Assembly (NCBI GenBank): GCA_963995525.1
Contig: OZ023206.1
Coordinates: 3,901,350 to 3,965,349 of the forward strand
Source: Escarpia spicata
Lineage: Eukaryota > Annelida > Polychaeta > Sabellida > Siboglinidae
DNA: 64,000 nucleotides
Direction of reading: 5' to 3'
In this document: in pieces, positions 35,855 through 48,242 of the stretch
Numbering within the stretch: position 1 is the first letter of the stretch
Layout of the letters: each line of letters opens with the position of its first letter
Translations under genes and position numbers: made by a program
Notes under the pieces: generated by a model
Databases searched by the model: none
Seen by the model: the letters and a program-made list of their open reading frames with translations, nothing else
Told to the model about the DNA's origin: nothing

Positions 35855-36115
35855 CACTCGCTGGCAGCGTCAACTATTCCAATGCCAACTCAACCTTTCT
35901 GGGAAGTATTCAGCCACATTGCAATTACAGCACAAAACTATTCATCCATATATATCCACCACTGACTACAATTACTTACTTATTTATACAGCTGAGTGAG
36001 CTGAGGCAATGTGCAGTGAACTAAATCATCCAAGTTCTAAAACAGCAGCAACAGGATTCAAGTGCGAGTCCTTTTGATTGAGATTCCAGCACATTCTAAC
36101 AACTAAGCTCCAAGA
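35855..36115. mobile_element. Dispersed repeat family B, copy 1
   Basis: Shares an ordered set of motifs with 43270-43600: a gggaagtattcagccac / gggaagaatccagccac pair, a cagctgagtga motif, a ccaagtt motif and a gagattcca motif followed by ctaacaacta / ctagccactt. The right end resembles the reverse complement of a tRNA-like promoter region, so this may be a SINE in minus orientation. The family name is unknown to me. Confidence 0.5.
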
Positions 36116-36289
36116 GTAACTGTGAGGTGAGTTGTCATGGACTACAGTCACACATGGCATGTGTAAGTGGCTGGTTTAGTTGTCAATGACTTCTCAAGGA
36201 GTCTCCTCAAGTCTCCAGTATTGATGAATCTGAGCCGACAACGATTCATGGTTTTGTTGCAGCAGAGACAGATGTGAAGACCAAAGGTG

Positions 36290-39200
36290 GTTAATGATTC
36301 TAGTCAACTACTACCCCGGTACCCCAGTAAACAAGTCCCGTGGATACATGACCAAAGTGTTGTAGTCAGTGATTCTAGTCAACTACTACCCCAGTAAACA
36401 AGTCCCATGGATACATGACCAGAAGTGTTGTAGTTAGCGATTCTAGTCAACTACTACCCCAGTAAACAAGTCCCGTGGATATATGATCAGAAGTGTTGTA
36501 GTCAGTGATTCTAGTCAACTACTACCCCAGTAAACAAGTCCCGTGGATACATGACCAGAAGTGTTGTAGTCAGTGATTCTAGTCAACTACTACCCCAGTA
36601 AACAAGTCCCGTGGATACATGACCAGAAGTGTTGTAGTCAGTGATTCTAGTCAACTACTACCCCAGTAAACAAGTCCCGTGGATACATGACCAGAAGTGT
36701 TGTAGTCAGTGATTCTAGTCAACTACTATCCCAGTAAACAAGTCCCGTGGATACATGACCAGAAGTGTTGTAGTCAGTGATTCTAGTCAACTACTACCCC
36801 AGTAAACAAGTCCCATGGATACATGACCAGAAGTGTTGTAGTCAGTGATTCTAGTCAACTACTACCCCAGTAAACAAGTCCCGTGGATACATGACCAGAA
36901 GTGTTGTAGTCAGTGATTCTAGTCAACTACTACCCCAGTAAACAAGTCCCATGGATACATGACCAAAGTGTTGTAGTCAGTGATTCTAGTCAACTACTAC
37001 CCCATTAAACAAGTCCCAGTGGATACATGACCAAAGTGTTGTAGTCAGTGATTCTAGTCAACTACTACCCCAGTAAACAAGTCCCATGGATACATGACCA
37101 GAAGTGTTGTAGTCAGTGATTCTAATCAACTACTACCCTAGTAAACAAGTCCCGTGGTTGTAGTCAGTGATTCTAGTCAACTACTACCCCAGCAAACAAG
37201 TCCCGTGGATACATGACCAGAAGTGTTGTAGTCAGTTATTCTAGTCAACTACTACCCCAGTAAACAAGTCCAGTGGATACATGACCAGAAGGGTTGTAGT
37301 CAGTGATTCTAGTCAACTACTACCCCAGTAAACAAGTCCCGTGGATACATGACCAGAAGTGTTGTAGCCAGTGATTCTAGTCAACTACTACCCCAGTAAA
37401 CAAATCCCGTGGATACATGATCAGAAGTGTTGTAGTCAGTGATTCTAGTCAACTACTACCCCAGTAAACAAGTCCCGTGGATACATGACCAGAAGTGTTG
37501 TAGCCAGTGATTCTAGTCAACTACTACCCCAGTAAACAAGTCCCGTGGATACATGATCAGAAGTGTTGTAGCCAGTGATTCTAGTCAACTACTACCCCAG
37601 TAAACAAATCCCGTGGATACATGATCAGAAGTGTTGTAGTCAGTGATTCTAGTCAACTACTACCCTAGTAAACAAGTCCCGTGGTTGTAGTCAGTGATTC
37701 TAGTCAACTACTTCCCCATTAAACAAGTCCCATGGATACATGACCAAAGTGTTGTAGTCAGTGATTCTAGTCAACTACTATCCCAGTAAACAAGTCCCGT
37801 GGATACATGACCAGAAGTGTTGTAGTCAGTGATTCTAGTCAACTACTACCCAAGTAAACAAGTCCCATGGATACATGACCAGAAGTGTTGTAGTCAGTGG
37901 TTCTAGTCAACTACTACCCCAGTAAACAAGTCCCATGGATACATGACCAGAAGAAGTGTTGTAGTCAGTGATTCTAGTCAACTACTACCCCAGTAAACAA
38001 GTCCCGTGGATACATGACCAGAAGTGTTGTAGTCAGTGATTCTAGTCAACTACTACCCTAGTAAACAAGTCCCGTGGATACATGACCAGAAGTGTTGTAG
38101 TCAGTGATTCTAGTCAACTACTACCCTAGTAAACAAGTCCCGTGGATACATGACCAGAAGTGTCGTAGTCAGTGATTCTAGTCAACTACTACCCCAGTAA
38201 ACAAGTCTTGTGGATACATGACCAGAAGTGTTGTAGTCAGTGATTCTAGTCAACTACTATCCCAGTAAACAAGTCCCGTGGATACATGACCAGAAGTGTC
38301 GTAGTCAGTGATTCTAGTCAACTACTACCCCAGTAAACAAGTCCTGTGGATACATGACCAGAAGTGTTGTAGTCAGTGATTCTAGTCAACTACTATCCCA
38401 GTAAACAAGTCCCGTGGATACATGACCAGAAGTGTTGTAGTCAGTGATTCTAGTCAACTACTATCCCAGTAAACAAGTCCCGTGGATACATGACCAGAAG
38501 TGTTGTAGCCAGTGATTCTAGTCAACTACTACCCCAGTAAACAAGTCCCGTGGATACATGACCAGAAGTGTTGTAGTCAGTGATTCTAGTCAACTACTAC
38601 CCCAGTAAACAAGTCCCGTGGATACATGACCAGAAGTGTTGTAGTCAGTGATTCTAGTCAACTACTATCCCAGTAAACAAGTCCCGTGGATACATGACCA
38701 GAAGTGTTGTAGTCAGTGATTCTAGTCAACTACTATCCCAGTAAACAAGTCCCGTGGATACATGACCAGAAGTGTTGTAGTCAGTGATTCTAGTCAACTA
38801 CTACCCCAGTAAACAAGTCCCGTGGATACATGACCAGAAGTGTTGTAGTCAGTGATTCTAGTCAACTACTATCCCAGTAAACAAGTCCCGTGGACACATG
38901 ATCAGAAGTGTTGTAGTCAGTGATTCTAGTCAACTACTATCCCAGTAAACAAGTCCCGTGGACACATGACCAGAAGTGTTGTAGTCAGTGATTCTAGTCA
39001 ACTACTACCCCAGTAAACAAGTCCCATGGATACATGACCAGAAGTGTTGTAGTCAGTGATTCTAGTCAACTACTATCCCAGTAAACAAGTCCCGTGGATA
39101 CATGACCAGAAGTGTTGTAGTCAGTGATTCTATTCAACTACTATCCCAGTAAACAAGTCCCGTGGATACATGACCAGAAGTGTTGTAGTCAGTGATTCTA

Positions 39201-40706
39201 GTCAACTACTACCCCAGTAAACAAGTCCCGTGGATACATGACCAGAAGTGTTGTAGTCAGTGATTCTAGTCAACTACTATCCCAGTAAACAAGTCCCGTG
39301 GATACATGACCAGAAGTGTTGTAGTCAGTGATTCTAGTCAACTACTATCCCAGTAAACAAGTCCCGTGGATACATGACCAGAAGTGTTGTAGTCAGTGAT
39401 TCTAGTCAACTACTATCCCAGTAAACAAGTCCCGTGGATACATGACCAGAAGTGTTGTAGTCAGTGATTCTAGTCAACTACTACCCCAGTAAACAAGTCC
39501 CGTGGATACATGACCAGAAGTGTTGTAGTCAGTGATTCTAGTCAACTACTACCCTAGTAAACAAGTCCCGTGGATACATGACCAGAAGTGTTGTAGTCAG
39601 TGATTCTAGTCAACTACTACCCCAGTAAACAAGTCCCGTGGATACATGACCAGAAGTGTTGTAGTCAGTTATTCTAGTCAACTACTACTCCAGTAAACAA
39701 GTCCCGTGGATACATGACCAGAAGTGTTGTAGTCAGTGATTCTAGTCAACTACTACCCCAGTAAACAAGTCCCGTGGATACATGACCAGAAGTGTTGTAG
39801 TCAGTGATTCTAGTCAACTACTACCCCAGTAAACAAGTCCCGTGGATACATGACCAGAAGTGTTGTAGTCAGTGATTCTAGTCAACTACTACCCTAGTAA
39901 ACAAGTCCCGTGGATACATGACCAGAAGTGTTGTAGTCAGTGATTCTAGTCAACTACTACCCCAGTAAACAAGTCCCGTGGATACATGACCAGAAGTGTT
40001 GTAGTCAGTGATTCTAGTCAACTACTACCCTAGTAAACAAGTCCCGTGGATACATGACCAGAAGTGTTGTAGTCAGTGATTCTAGTCAACTACTACCCCA
40101 GTAAACAAGTCCCGTGGATACATGACCAGAAGTGTTGTAGTCAGTTATTCTAGTCAACTACTATCCCAGTAAACAAGTCCCGTGGATACATGACCAGAAG
40201 TGTTGTAGTCAGTGATTCTAGTCAACTACTACCCCAGTAAACAAGTCCCGTGGATACATGACCAGAAGTGTTGTAGTCAGTGATTCTAGTCAACTACTAT
40301 CCCAGTAAACAAGTCCCGTGGATACATGACCAGAAGTGTTGTAGTCAGTGATTCTAGTCAACTACTACCCCAGTAAACAAGTCCCGTGGATACATGACCA
40401 GAAGTGTTGTAGTCAGTGATTCTAGTCAACTACTACCCCAGTAAACAAGTCCCGTGGATACATGACCAGAAGTGTTGTAGCCAGTGATTCTAGTCAACTA
40501 CTACCCCAGTAAACAAGTCCCGTGGATACATGACCAGAAGTGTTGTAGTCAGTGATTCTAGTCAACTACTACCCTAGTAAACAAGTCCCGTGGTTGTAGT
40601 CAGTGATTCTAGTCAACTACTACCCCAGTAAACAAGTCCCGTGGATACATGACCAGAAGTGTTGTAGTCAGTGATTCTAGTAAACTACTACACCAGTAAA
40701 CAAGTC
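36290..40706. repeat. Minisatellite, 68-bp period, about 65 copies (4.4 kb)
   Basis: The unit is gtagtcagtgattctagtca followed by actactaccccagtaaacaa, gtcccgtggatacatgacca and gaagtgtt. Several shortened units lack atacatgaccagaagtgtt (near 37150, 37680 and 40590). It lies in the ferlin intron 34236-40889. No exon similarity. Confidence 0.95.
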
Positions 40707-40889
40707 CGAATTAAATTTTCAACTGCGGTATATCTCTCCAGACTTCTTGTACATCCCAAGAAAGTCTCTAATTGGAGAGACAATTGTAGATGTTCCAGAA
40801 CCCTAAAACGAAGTTGTATTTCCGAACCATGTTTTGGCAGTTCAACATAATACTGGCATTTATGATATTTGCCTAGAATGGGGTGTTAC

Positions 40890-40989
40890 CTTCCTCCACA
40901 TCCTGCTCCCCCACTGTCACCACCTTCCCTATCTCCTTGGGGGCAGTCCCGGCTGGGGGTCGGTATGATATGGTCACTCCAAGCACTGC
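40890..40989 (-). CDS. Ferlin exon, last C2A strand and start of linker
   Basis: The reading starts AVLGVTISYRPPAGTAPK and ends VVTVGEQDVEE plus one base. VTISYRPP corresponds to the closing C2A strand of ferlins (L-V-Y-PP). The acceptor is TTTCAG and the donor GTAACA. Length 100 nt, phase 0 in and 1 out; the leftover G joins AG of the next exon to make Glu and continue an acidic run. Confidence 0.93.
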
Positions 40990-41666
40990 CTGAAACACAC
41001 CAGGTCAAAGGTCACATAAAGCAATGAATATTCATGAATGAGAACTCCACTGTGCAATGTTAGTTTGTCAGTGAATTGTCAGCAAATCTTACTAATAGTA
41101 ATTATTCCAATAAAGTATTCATCTTAGCAGTAAGATTATATTCAAAATGTATAACAACCGTGCCATATGACGTTTGACAAAGCAACTATGATAGCCGTGG
41201 ATTTACTGATATAAAAAACCAAGTAGGTAAACAAATCATAAACTTATACATTTGCATTGAACAGTATTACTATTTGTTAAATAAAAAGGAAATAAATTGT
41301 TCATTTTACACACCAAATATCGGTAGTACCTTGCAAATACACAGACGTGTATGTATTAAATTACTGTAGATTCGTTTGCTAATAAATAAACTGCACTTTA
41401 GGCATACAATAAATAATAACTGCATAACACCACTTCATGTTAATATATATTTATAAACAAAGATGAACTCTATAATATACTCCTTACAGTACTCCTACTA
41501 GAATTATTTACAGTTGCTGCCATTACTAACATTTAGTCTTATGTGATAACATAACATATATAGATTGATTGTTCTGAAATAAAACCACATCAGGAATTAT
41601 TCTGATGGTGCTTTAATTTAAAACATGCTCTTCTATCATGTTGTACACGGTACACGCTCTACATAC
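40990..41666. other. Ferlin intron, nothing recognised
   Basis: AT-rich intron between C2A exons, with no repeats or frames of note. Confidence 0.6.
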
Positions 41667-41772
41667 TGTGGTAGGACGCTGGTTGTGATCCAACAAAGTT
41701 ATGTTCAGCTGCAGAATCCTGGAGCTTCCCAGGACAAGTTCTTTGAGCGGTACTTTAGCTGTGCCAAGCAAT
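41667..41772 (-). CDS. Ferlin exon, end of C2A domain
   Basis: After one base that completes an Arg codon, the reading is LLGTAKVPLKELVLGSSR followed by ILQLNITLLDHNQRPTT. The acceptor is TTCCAG and the donor GTATGT. LLGTAKVPLKEL is the conserved C2A strand that follows the third loop (ferlins have LLG-A-V-L-DL). Length 106 nt, phase 2 in and 0 out. It is separated from the upstream exon by an 11.5-kb intron full of transposon debris and minisatellites. Confidence 0.93.
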
Positions 41773-44600
41773 CTGGAACACAAGACAAGATGTGCTACAG
41801 CCTTTGTACTAAGTCGTGTTATATATCCCAATATATGCAGATGCTGGGTATCAATGAAGGTGGTGCAAATTTCTACTAGATGGCATCAATGTATTAAAAT
41901 GTCTGTGCAAGAATTATGAACTATTAGAAACACTACTAAATGATATTTAAAACCTGAACATGTTATGCAAATTAAAAATAATTAGTATGCAACTCACATT
42001 AACAATACAAACCATGTCCATATTTCCTGTGATCAAACAGTGTGTAATGTATACCAACTTCTCACCTACTCATAAACAGATTATGGCTCCCTTGAGAAAA
42101 CATCAAGTTTTATATTACACTACTCAGCATAAACCCACCATAAATCACTATTTGCATTGTCTTAGGAAACCTTTACCAAAACAAACACTTATTTAGCCAT
42201 GGACTTGTTTAACATTTATTTAACAGCTTCACAATTCCCCCAACAGCTGTACGGATAAAATATTTATTACATTCACACAGCTTAGGTAACAACAAACTAA
42301 TGACCGCATATCCACTTTCCATCTATGCACTAAATGGGCCAATTTGGTGCCAGCATGTGACATTTCTAATGACACTAGCTCATTAAATAAAACATACATC
42401 CACCTGTAATGTTCTATAATGAAGGGCGCTGCTGGCCTATCCAGCACACAAAGCAACTGATACAATCAGACAGAACAATGCCAGTGTTTAAAGTGAGTTT
42501 GCATCATAAATATGCATAGACTGAACAAATACTGTGTGTGTATGTGTGTGCCAGCAATGGCTTTGTGGGTGCATTGTAAATGAGTGTGAACTGGAGCAGG
42601 AATTAATTGTACCAACTGAATTGGGGATTAAACGCCTTCACAGGCAGCGCAGTTTGCTGCATGTGAGCTGGCAAATTAATTATTATGTCTTGGTTCTTAT
42701 ATCTAATCCACTAGGTTAGGCAGCTTGTCACTGACCGTTTTTCTCTGTGGTATTAACAGTAAAATGTACAAGGAATATAATGTGTAATGTGCAGCTGGTA
42801 GCGGCGAGATTTGTTTGACTACAATTATATGTACTTGGCTTAGTAATTCAACAAATATGTTCTAATATAGTAATGCCCTAAAATTGAAAGCAATGCAACA
42901 CAGAATAAGTTTAGCTTGTTGACTATGGAGTTGTCTCAATATTCCCACTAACTAACTATAGAGCACCTTGACCCTCTTGAGTTCTGCATTGACTTGATCA
43001 AGTCTAGCCAGCTATACTTTTAACTTCTAGGCAGTGGCATAATCCCTTGTATGTATGGAGCAGGGCAAAACCAAGACTATTATGAATGCAGTTCACTCCA
43101 CACAGAATATTTTCTTCCAGTACAAGTTAATTCCCTCTCACCAAGGCTTACAACTTTCTCAATGTTTGTGTGCATGTGCTGATGTGCTGATGTGCTAATG
43201 TGCTGATGTGCTGATGTGCCAGTAACAAGTGGTGATTATATGGGAGAAACAGAAGAGCTGGTAGTGTGCTTGTAGATAAAAAGGTTAAGTTCTTACATAG
43301 CGCAGATTCCAGTCCTCAGGACTGCTCAAAGCGCTTTATACTTTACTCCCTGACAGACCTGTTCAATCGAACACCATCTCAACTTCTATGGGAAGAATCC
43401 AGCCACGCTGTAATTAATGCACGAAGTCTATCTGTACACAAATATCCACCATTGTCTATAGCCAGGTACTCATTCATCCAGCTGAGTGAACTGTAGCAAT
43501 GTAAAGTGAATAAACTTGCCCAAGTTTCGATACTGCAGCCAAAAATTTGAACCCGGGTTCTCTCAGTCGAGATTCCAAAGCTCTAGCCACTTGAGAATTA
43601 AGGGGAGAAAAGGTTTATGGTGTGAAAGATGTGACATGAATTAATTATGTAACCTGGAGATTGGACCTCTGCTTGAATTGTTCCAAACTTTAATTGTTGT
43701 TATAATGGCATCAGATGCAGGTTGTTCTAGAACTCAACCTTGTTGTATCATTCATTTGGTAACAAAACACAGGAGTTAGCTCTATGGCAGTTTTGACTCA
43801 GTATTCTCTGTGTTGTATATGAGAGCATAATTAGTTTCTTTCAGTTCTCGCAAAGCAAACATACTGCCAGACAGCGGTTTAACATTCCTGATGAGTGATG
43901 GATACCATCACCCCTTCCCTCTCCACCCCCATATGATGACACACACCCCCCACCCCACACCCACACACACATCTATTAGCTATCTATGCTATTAGCAGAG
44001 TAAATGTGTCATCCTGGCAGGCAGAATGACTGACTAGTCTGTCAGTTACTTCCTATCCTACACCCACATATCAATGAAGATGGTTGTATCTGGGCAAAGA
44101 TCACTATTTTACATAACCAAACACACCCACCCATACAAACGCATGCATGCACACACAGGCCCACAATCATGTACACACGCACGCACGCACGTACGCAAGC
44201 ACACATGCGCACAAACACATGAATGCAGACAGTTATATCCAGGGACAGATCACTATTTTATATACCCACACCAGGATGTACACTGTGTATCTGGGGACAG
44301 ATAATTATTTTATGTACTCGGACAGGAATGCAGAGAGTTGTATCTGGGGATAGATCACCATTTCACGCACCCAAACATGAATACAGATGATAAATTGGTT
44401 TATTAGATGCTTCAAACTGACATATATATATATATACATACAACGTATATATATATAGGTTATCAACATATGTCAATCACCACTACATATTACATATTTC
44501 CTGTAGGTAGAATGGCATAATCAGATTGTTTTATTACTGAGAGTATCATGATTGAGCATTTTGGTGATAGTTGGCACATTCTTGGGCAGCAGTGAATGAC
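41773..44600. other. Left part of the 11.5-kb ferlin intron
   Basis: Contains only scattered simple sequence: gatgtgctgatgtgct near 43180-43220, a CA-rich stretch near 43930-43980, acacgcacgcacgcacgt near 44170, and a (TA)n palindrome near 44423-44460. Frames here lack family features. Confidence 0.6.
43270..43600. mobile_element. Dispersed repeat family B, copy 2
   Basis: Includes gcgcagattccagtcctcag and ctgctcaaagcgctttatac at the left and a tRNA-promoter-like right end (ttgaacccgggttctctcag, gagattccaaagctctagcc). It shares the middle and right parts with 35855-36115, which lacks the left end. Confidence 0.5.
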
Positions 44601-44639
44601 TCAACATTGTTTATCTCTTCACAGCCACTTTCTGGAATC

Positions 44640-44945
44640 CCTCCCTCCCTCTCCCTCCATCCGTCCGTCCCTCTCTCATTCTCACCCCTTCCTATCTCCC
44701 TAAGCCTTTCCCTCTCTCCATCTCTCTCTCCCTCCCTCCCTCCCTCCCTCCCTCCCTCCCTCCCTCCCTCCCTCCCTCCCTCCCTCCCTCCCTCCCTCCC
44801 ACTCTTTCTCTACCTCCCTCCCTCCCTCCCTTTCCCCTCATGTGCCTGTCGCTCTCTCTCTCTCTTAATCTCCCACTCCGTCTCTTACTTCTTTATCTCT
44901 CCCTTCTCTTCCTCTTCCCTTCCCTCCCTCCCTCCCTCCCTTCTT
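44640..44945. repeat. CCCT/CT-rich microsatellite tract
   Basis: Long runs of (ccct)n and (ct)n interrupted by short unique bits. It is a strong polypyrimidine tract on the plus strand and polypurine on the ferlin sense strand. The open frame at 44571-44993 (SLPPSLPPSLPP pattern) is a repeat artefact. Confidence 0.93.
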
Positions 44946-45594
44946 GCCTTCTCTTCCTGTTACCCTCCCACAAAGAAGGAAACTCCTGACTGACACAATC
45001 AGAAAAAGCAGCACCAATTTGAAAAATCAGTGCAGTGGATGTTTAAAATTGAACTTGTAACCCCCTCAGCTATAACCAACCAACAAACGATTACATGGTG
45101 CAAGTTTTGAAATGCAATTTTAGGGAAATTCTGACAGTTGGGAACATGTGTGATTGTTCACTTCAATGCTGAAAAAAGAAGTCTAGTTATAATGCTTTTT
45201 GTACAACACTGAAGCTATCAAGTTGGGGCAATGAGCTGTCAGTGACTGCTCATGTATCACCACTGTGTCTACTAGGCCAAACACACAATGTTTTCAAATT
45301 CTGTCCTCAGGCTGGGGTTAAAAGTAGGTTTGATTGATCAAATGTATGATGTGTTTTCTGAAAACCAAGTTTCAAACCTGTAAGATGAAAGTGAATTGAT
45401 GTTTATGCTATACAATGATTAAAGAAAATTGTGGTAAACATTTTCTAAGGAGAAATGGTTATCAATGGCAACACTAACTGTATTCTCACCTCAAATGATC
45501 GGAGCAATTTACATTTTGATTTTCTCAAAATTCTAAATTGTAAATTGTTGCACATTGCACGTCAGCGCATAGACAATATTTAATAAAACTCCAG

Positions 45595-45880
45595 TTAACT
45601 CAAAGACATGCTGGTGCAACACAATCCGAGAAGATCACTTTGGTCTGAGAGCAGGCTGCTGCTGCTGGGTGTGCCCATGTCGAAGACGCAACTGGGGGAC
45701 AAAGCCTTCTCTGTGACTGCACCCACACTGTGGAACAACATACCCCCCTATCCATTCGTCATGCTCCATTGACGGATGTATTCAAAAGACAGTTAAAGAC
45801 TTACTTGTTTCGCAAAGCTTTTTAGTACAGTTTTAATGATTTATGACATTTTGTATAAAACACCTGTATTTTTCATATAT
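45595..45880 (+). pseudogene. Non-LTR retrotransposon (LINE) C-terminal fragment
   Basis: Frames on the plus strand resemble the common LINE tail. The stretch around 45690-45830 encodes, across shifts, GDKAFSVTAPTLWNN, then SIRHAPLTDVFKRQLKTY and LFRKAF with a stop. The pattern AFSV-AP-LWN-LP--IR-----FK--LKT-LF is characteristic of LINE reverse-transcriptase C-termini. Frameshifts make it a dead copy. Confidence 0.75.
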
Positions 45881-46515
45881 AGTTCTGTGGGTGTTAATTT
45901 TAGAGCTACTTTATTTATATATACTTTATTTACTTACTTATATATCTTAGACCTCTAGTTTAAATTTTCCATAGTTTTTATATAGATATATACTAGTTTT
46001 CATGTTTTTATGTGTGAACATTTTCATGAGCATTTGTTCATGGCTCCAATGTAAGTTTAATTCTTGCTATTAAAATGTTGTTATTGTGGATAGGATTGTA
46101 GTACAAGCAACCAGTAGCAGCAGGCCCCTATATCCTGCACCAACACACCAGTACCCAGGCTCATCAGACTACCAAAATAGCTCTTTTATTTATATGTTTG
46201 TTACTGGGTTAGTAACTACCAACCGACAGCTCCTGCAGTCTACATGTGGACACACTTGTTCCCAGTACACAGGACATCTGCCTTCAGTTAATTCCCAGCT
46301 CCCCCAGGGAGGAATGGGGACCACATGACGATGGGCAAGGCAGACACACAGTGATTTTGTTCTCATTTTGATCATTTAATTAATACTCCAAATTGTATTT
46401 ACAGAACTTTATATATATATATATATATATACCTCGAACCTCACTTTACGGTCGCCTAGGTATTACAGCAACCTTGTGATTAGGGTCACCCAAGTCAGTC
46501 CCAAATTGTATCTGT

Positions 46516-47838
46516 ACCAAATAATACAGTCACCTTGCTATTCAGGTCACTTTCGCCAGTCCTGATACCTAAGTAATGATTGAGCTTCTACTGTACAATG
46601 TTTTGTCTGTTCTGTCTGTCTGTCTATAACAACTAATACAGTCACCTTGCTATTCAGGTCACTTTGGCCAGTCCTCATACCTAAGTAATGATTGAGCTTC
46701 TACTGTACAATGTTTTGTCTGTTCTGTCTGTCTGTCTATAACAACTAATACAGTCACCTTGCTATTCAGGTCACTTTGGCCAGTCCTCATACCTAAGTAA
46801 TGATTGAGCTTCTACTGTACAATGTTTTGTCTGTTCTGTCTGTCTGTCTATAACAACTAATACAGTCACCTTGCTATTCAGGTCACTTTGGCCAGTCCTC
46901 ATACCTAAGTAATGATTGAGCTTCTACTGTACAATGTTTTGTCTGTTCTGTCTGTCTGTCTATAACAACTAATACAGTCACCTTGCTATTCAGGTCACTT
47001 TGGCCAGTCCTCATACCTAAGTAATGATTGAGCTTCTACTGTACAATGTTTTGTCTGTTCTGTCTGTCTGTCTATAACAACTAATACAGTCACCTTGCTA
47101 TTCAGGTCACTTTGGCCAGTCCTCATACCTAAGTAATGATTGAGCTTCTACTGTACAATGTTTTGTCTGTTCTGTCTGTCTGTCTATAACAACTAATACA
47201 GTCACCTTGCTATTCAGGTCACTTTGGCCAGTCCTCATACCTAAGTAATGATTGAGCTTCTACTGTACAATGTTTTGTCTGTTCTGTCTGTCTGTCTATA
47301 ACAACTAATACAGTCACCTTGCTATTCAGGTCACTTTGGCCAGTCCTCATACCTAAGTAATGATTGAGCTTCTACTGTACAATGTTTTGTCTGTTCTGTC
47401 TGTCTGTCTATAACAACTAATACAGTCACCTTGCTATTCAGGTCACTTTGGCCAGTCCTCATACCTAAGTAATGATTGAGCTTCTACTGTACAATGTTTT
47501 GTCTGTTCTGTCTGTCTGTCTATAACAACTAATACAGTCACCTTGCTATTCAGGTCACTTTGGCCAGTCCTCATACCTAAGTAATGATTGAGCTTCTACT
47601 GTACAATGTTTTGTCTGTTCTGTCTGTCTGTCTATAACAACTAATACAGTCACCTTGCTATTCAGGTCACTTTGGCCAGTCCTCATACCTAAGTAATGAT
47701 TGAGCTTCTACTGTACAATGTTTTGTCTGTTCTGTCTGTCTGTCTATAACAACTAATACAGTCACCTTGCTATTCAGGTCACTTTGGCCAGTCCTCATAC
47801 CTAAGTAATGATTGAGCTTCTACTGTACAATGTTTTGT
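46516..47838. repeat. Nearly perfect minisatellite, 112-bp period, about 12 copies
   Basis: The unit includes ataacaactaatacagtcac, cttgctattcaggtcacttt, ggccagtcctcatacctaag, taatgattgagcttctactg and tgtctgtctgtct. From the second copy onward I see no substitutions; the first copy differs (tttcgccagtcctgatacc). This points to a very recent expansion or an assembly artefact. It lies in the 11.5-kb ferlin intron. Confidence 0.95.
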
Positions 47839-48242
47839 TCTGTAAATTATAATTAGTTGCTGCTTTCAAATGGCAACTGCTGTAGAGTCTCAGAATGTTG
47901 TAGTATTTGTACATATTCCAGGCCATCATTTCCACCCTTTCCACTTGAGTATACAGGGCAGACTTTATATTTAAATACAGTAATTAGAGGAGTACGAACA
48001 TTACTAAATGTATCAATGCATTTAAAAACAAGTGTTATAGAAAGATATTACAAGGTTTCGTGGACTGAACACAGAACTAACGAATCCATCGTAGATGATC
48101 TTGGTGTTATACCCGGGACTGTATTGAACTTTATAAAGAAGCAGAAAATAAGTTATTTTTGCCATGTGAAACGGCATCAATCTCTCGGGAGACTAATAAT
48201 GGAAGGAAAAGTGGAAGGCAGCAAAAGCTGACGAAGACTATT

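Noticed and set aside
44571..44993. Serine/proline-rich 140-aa frame
   Set aside because: Translation of a CT-rich microsatellite.
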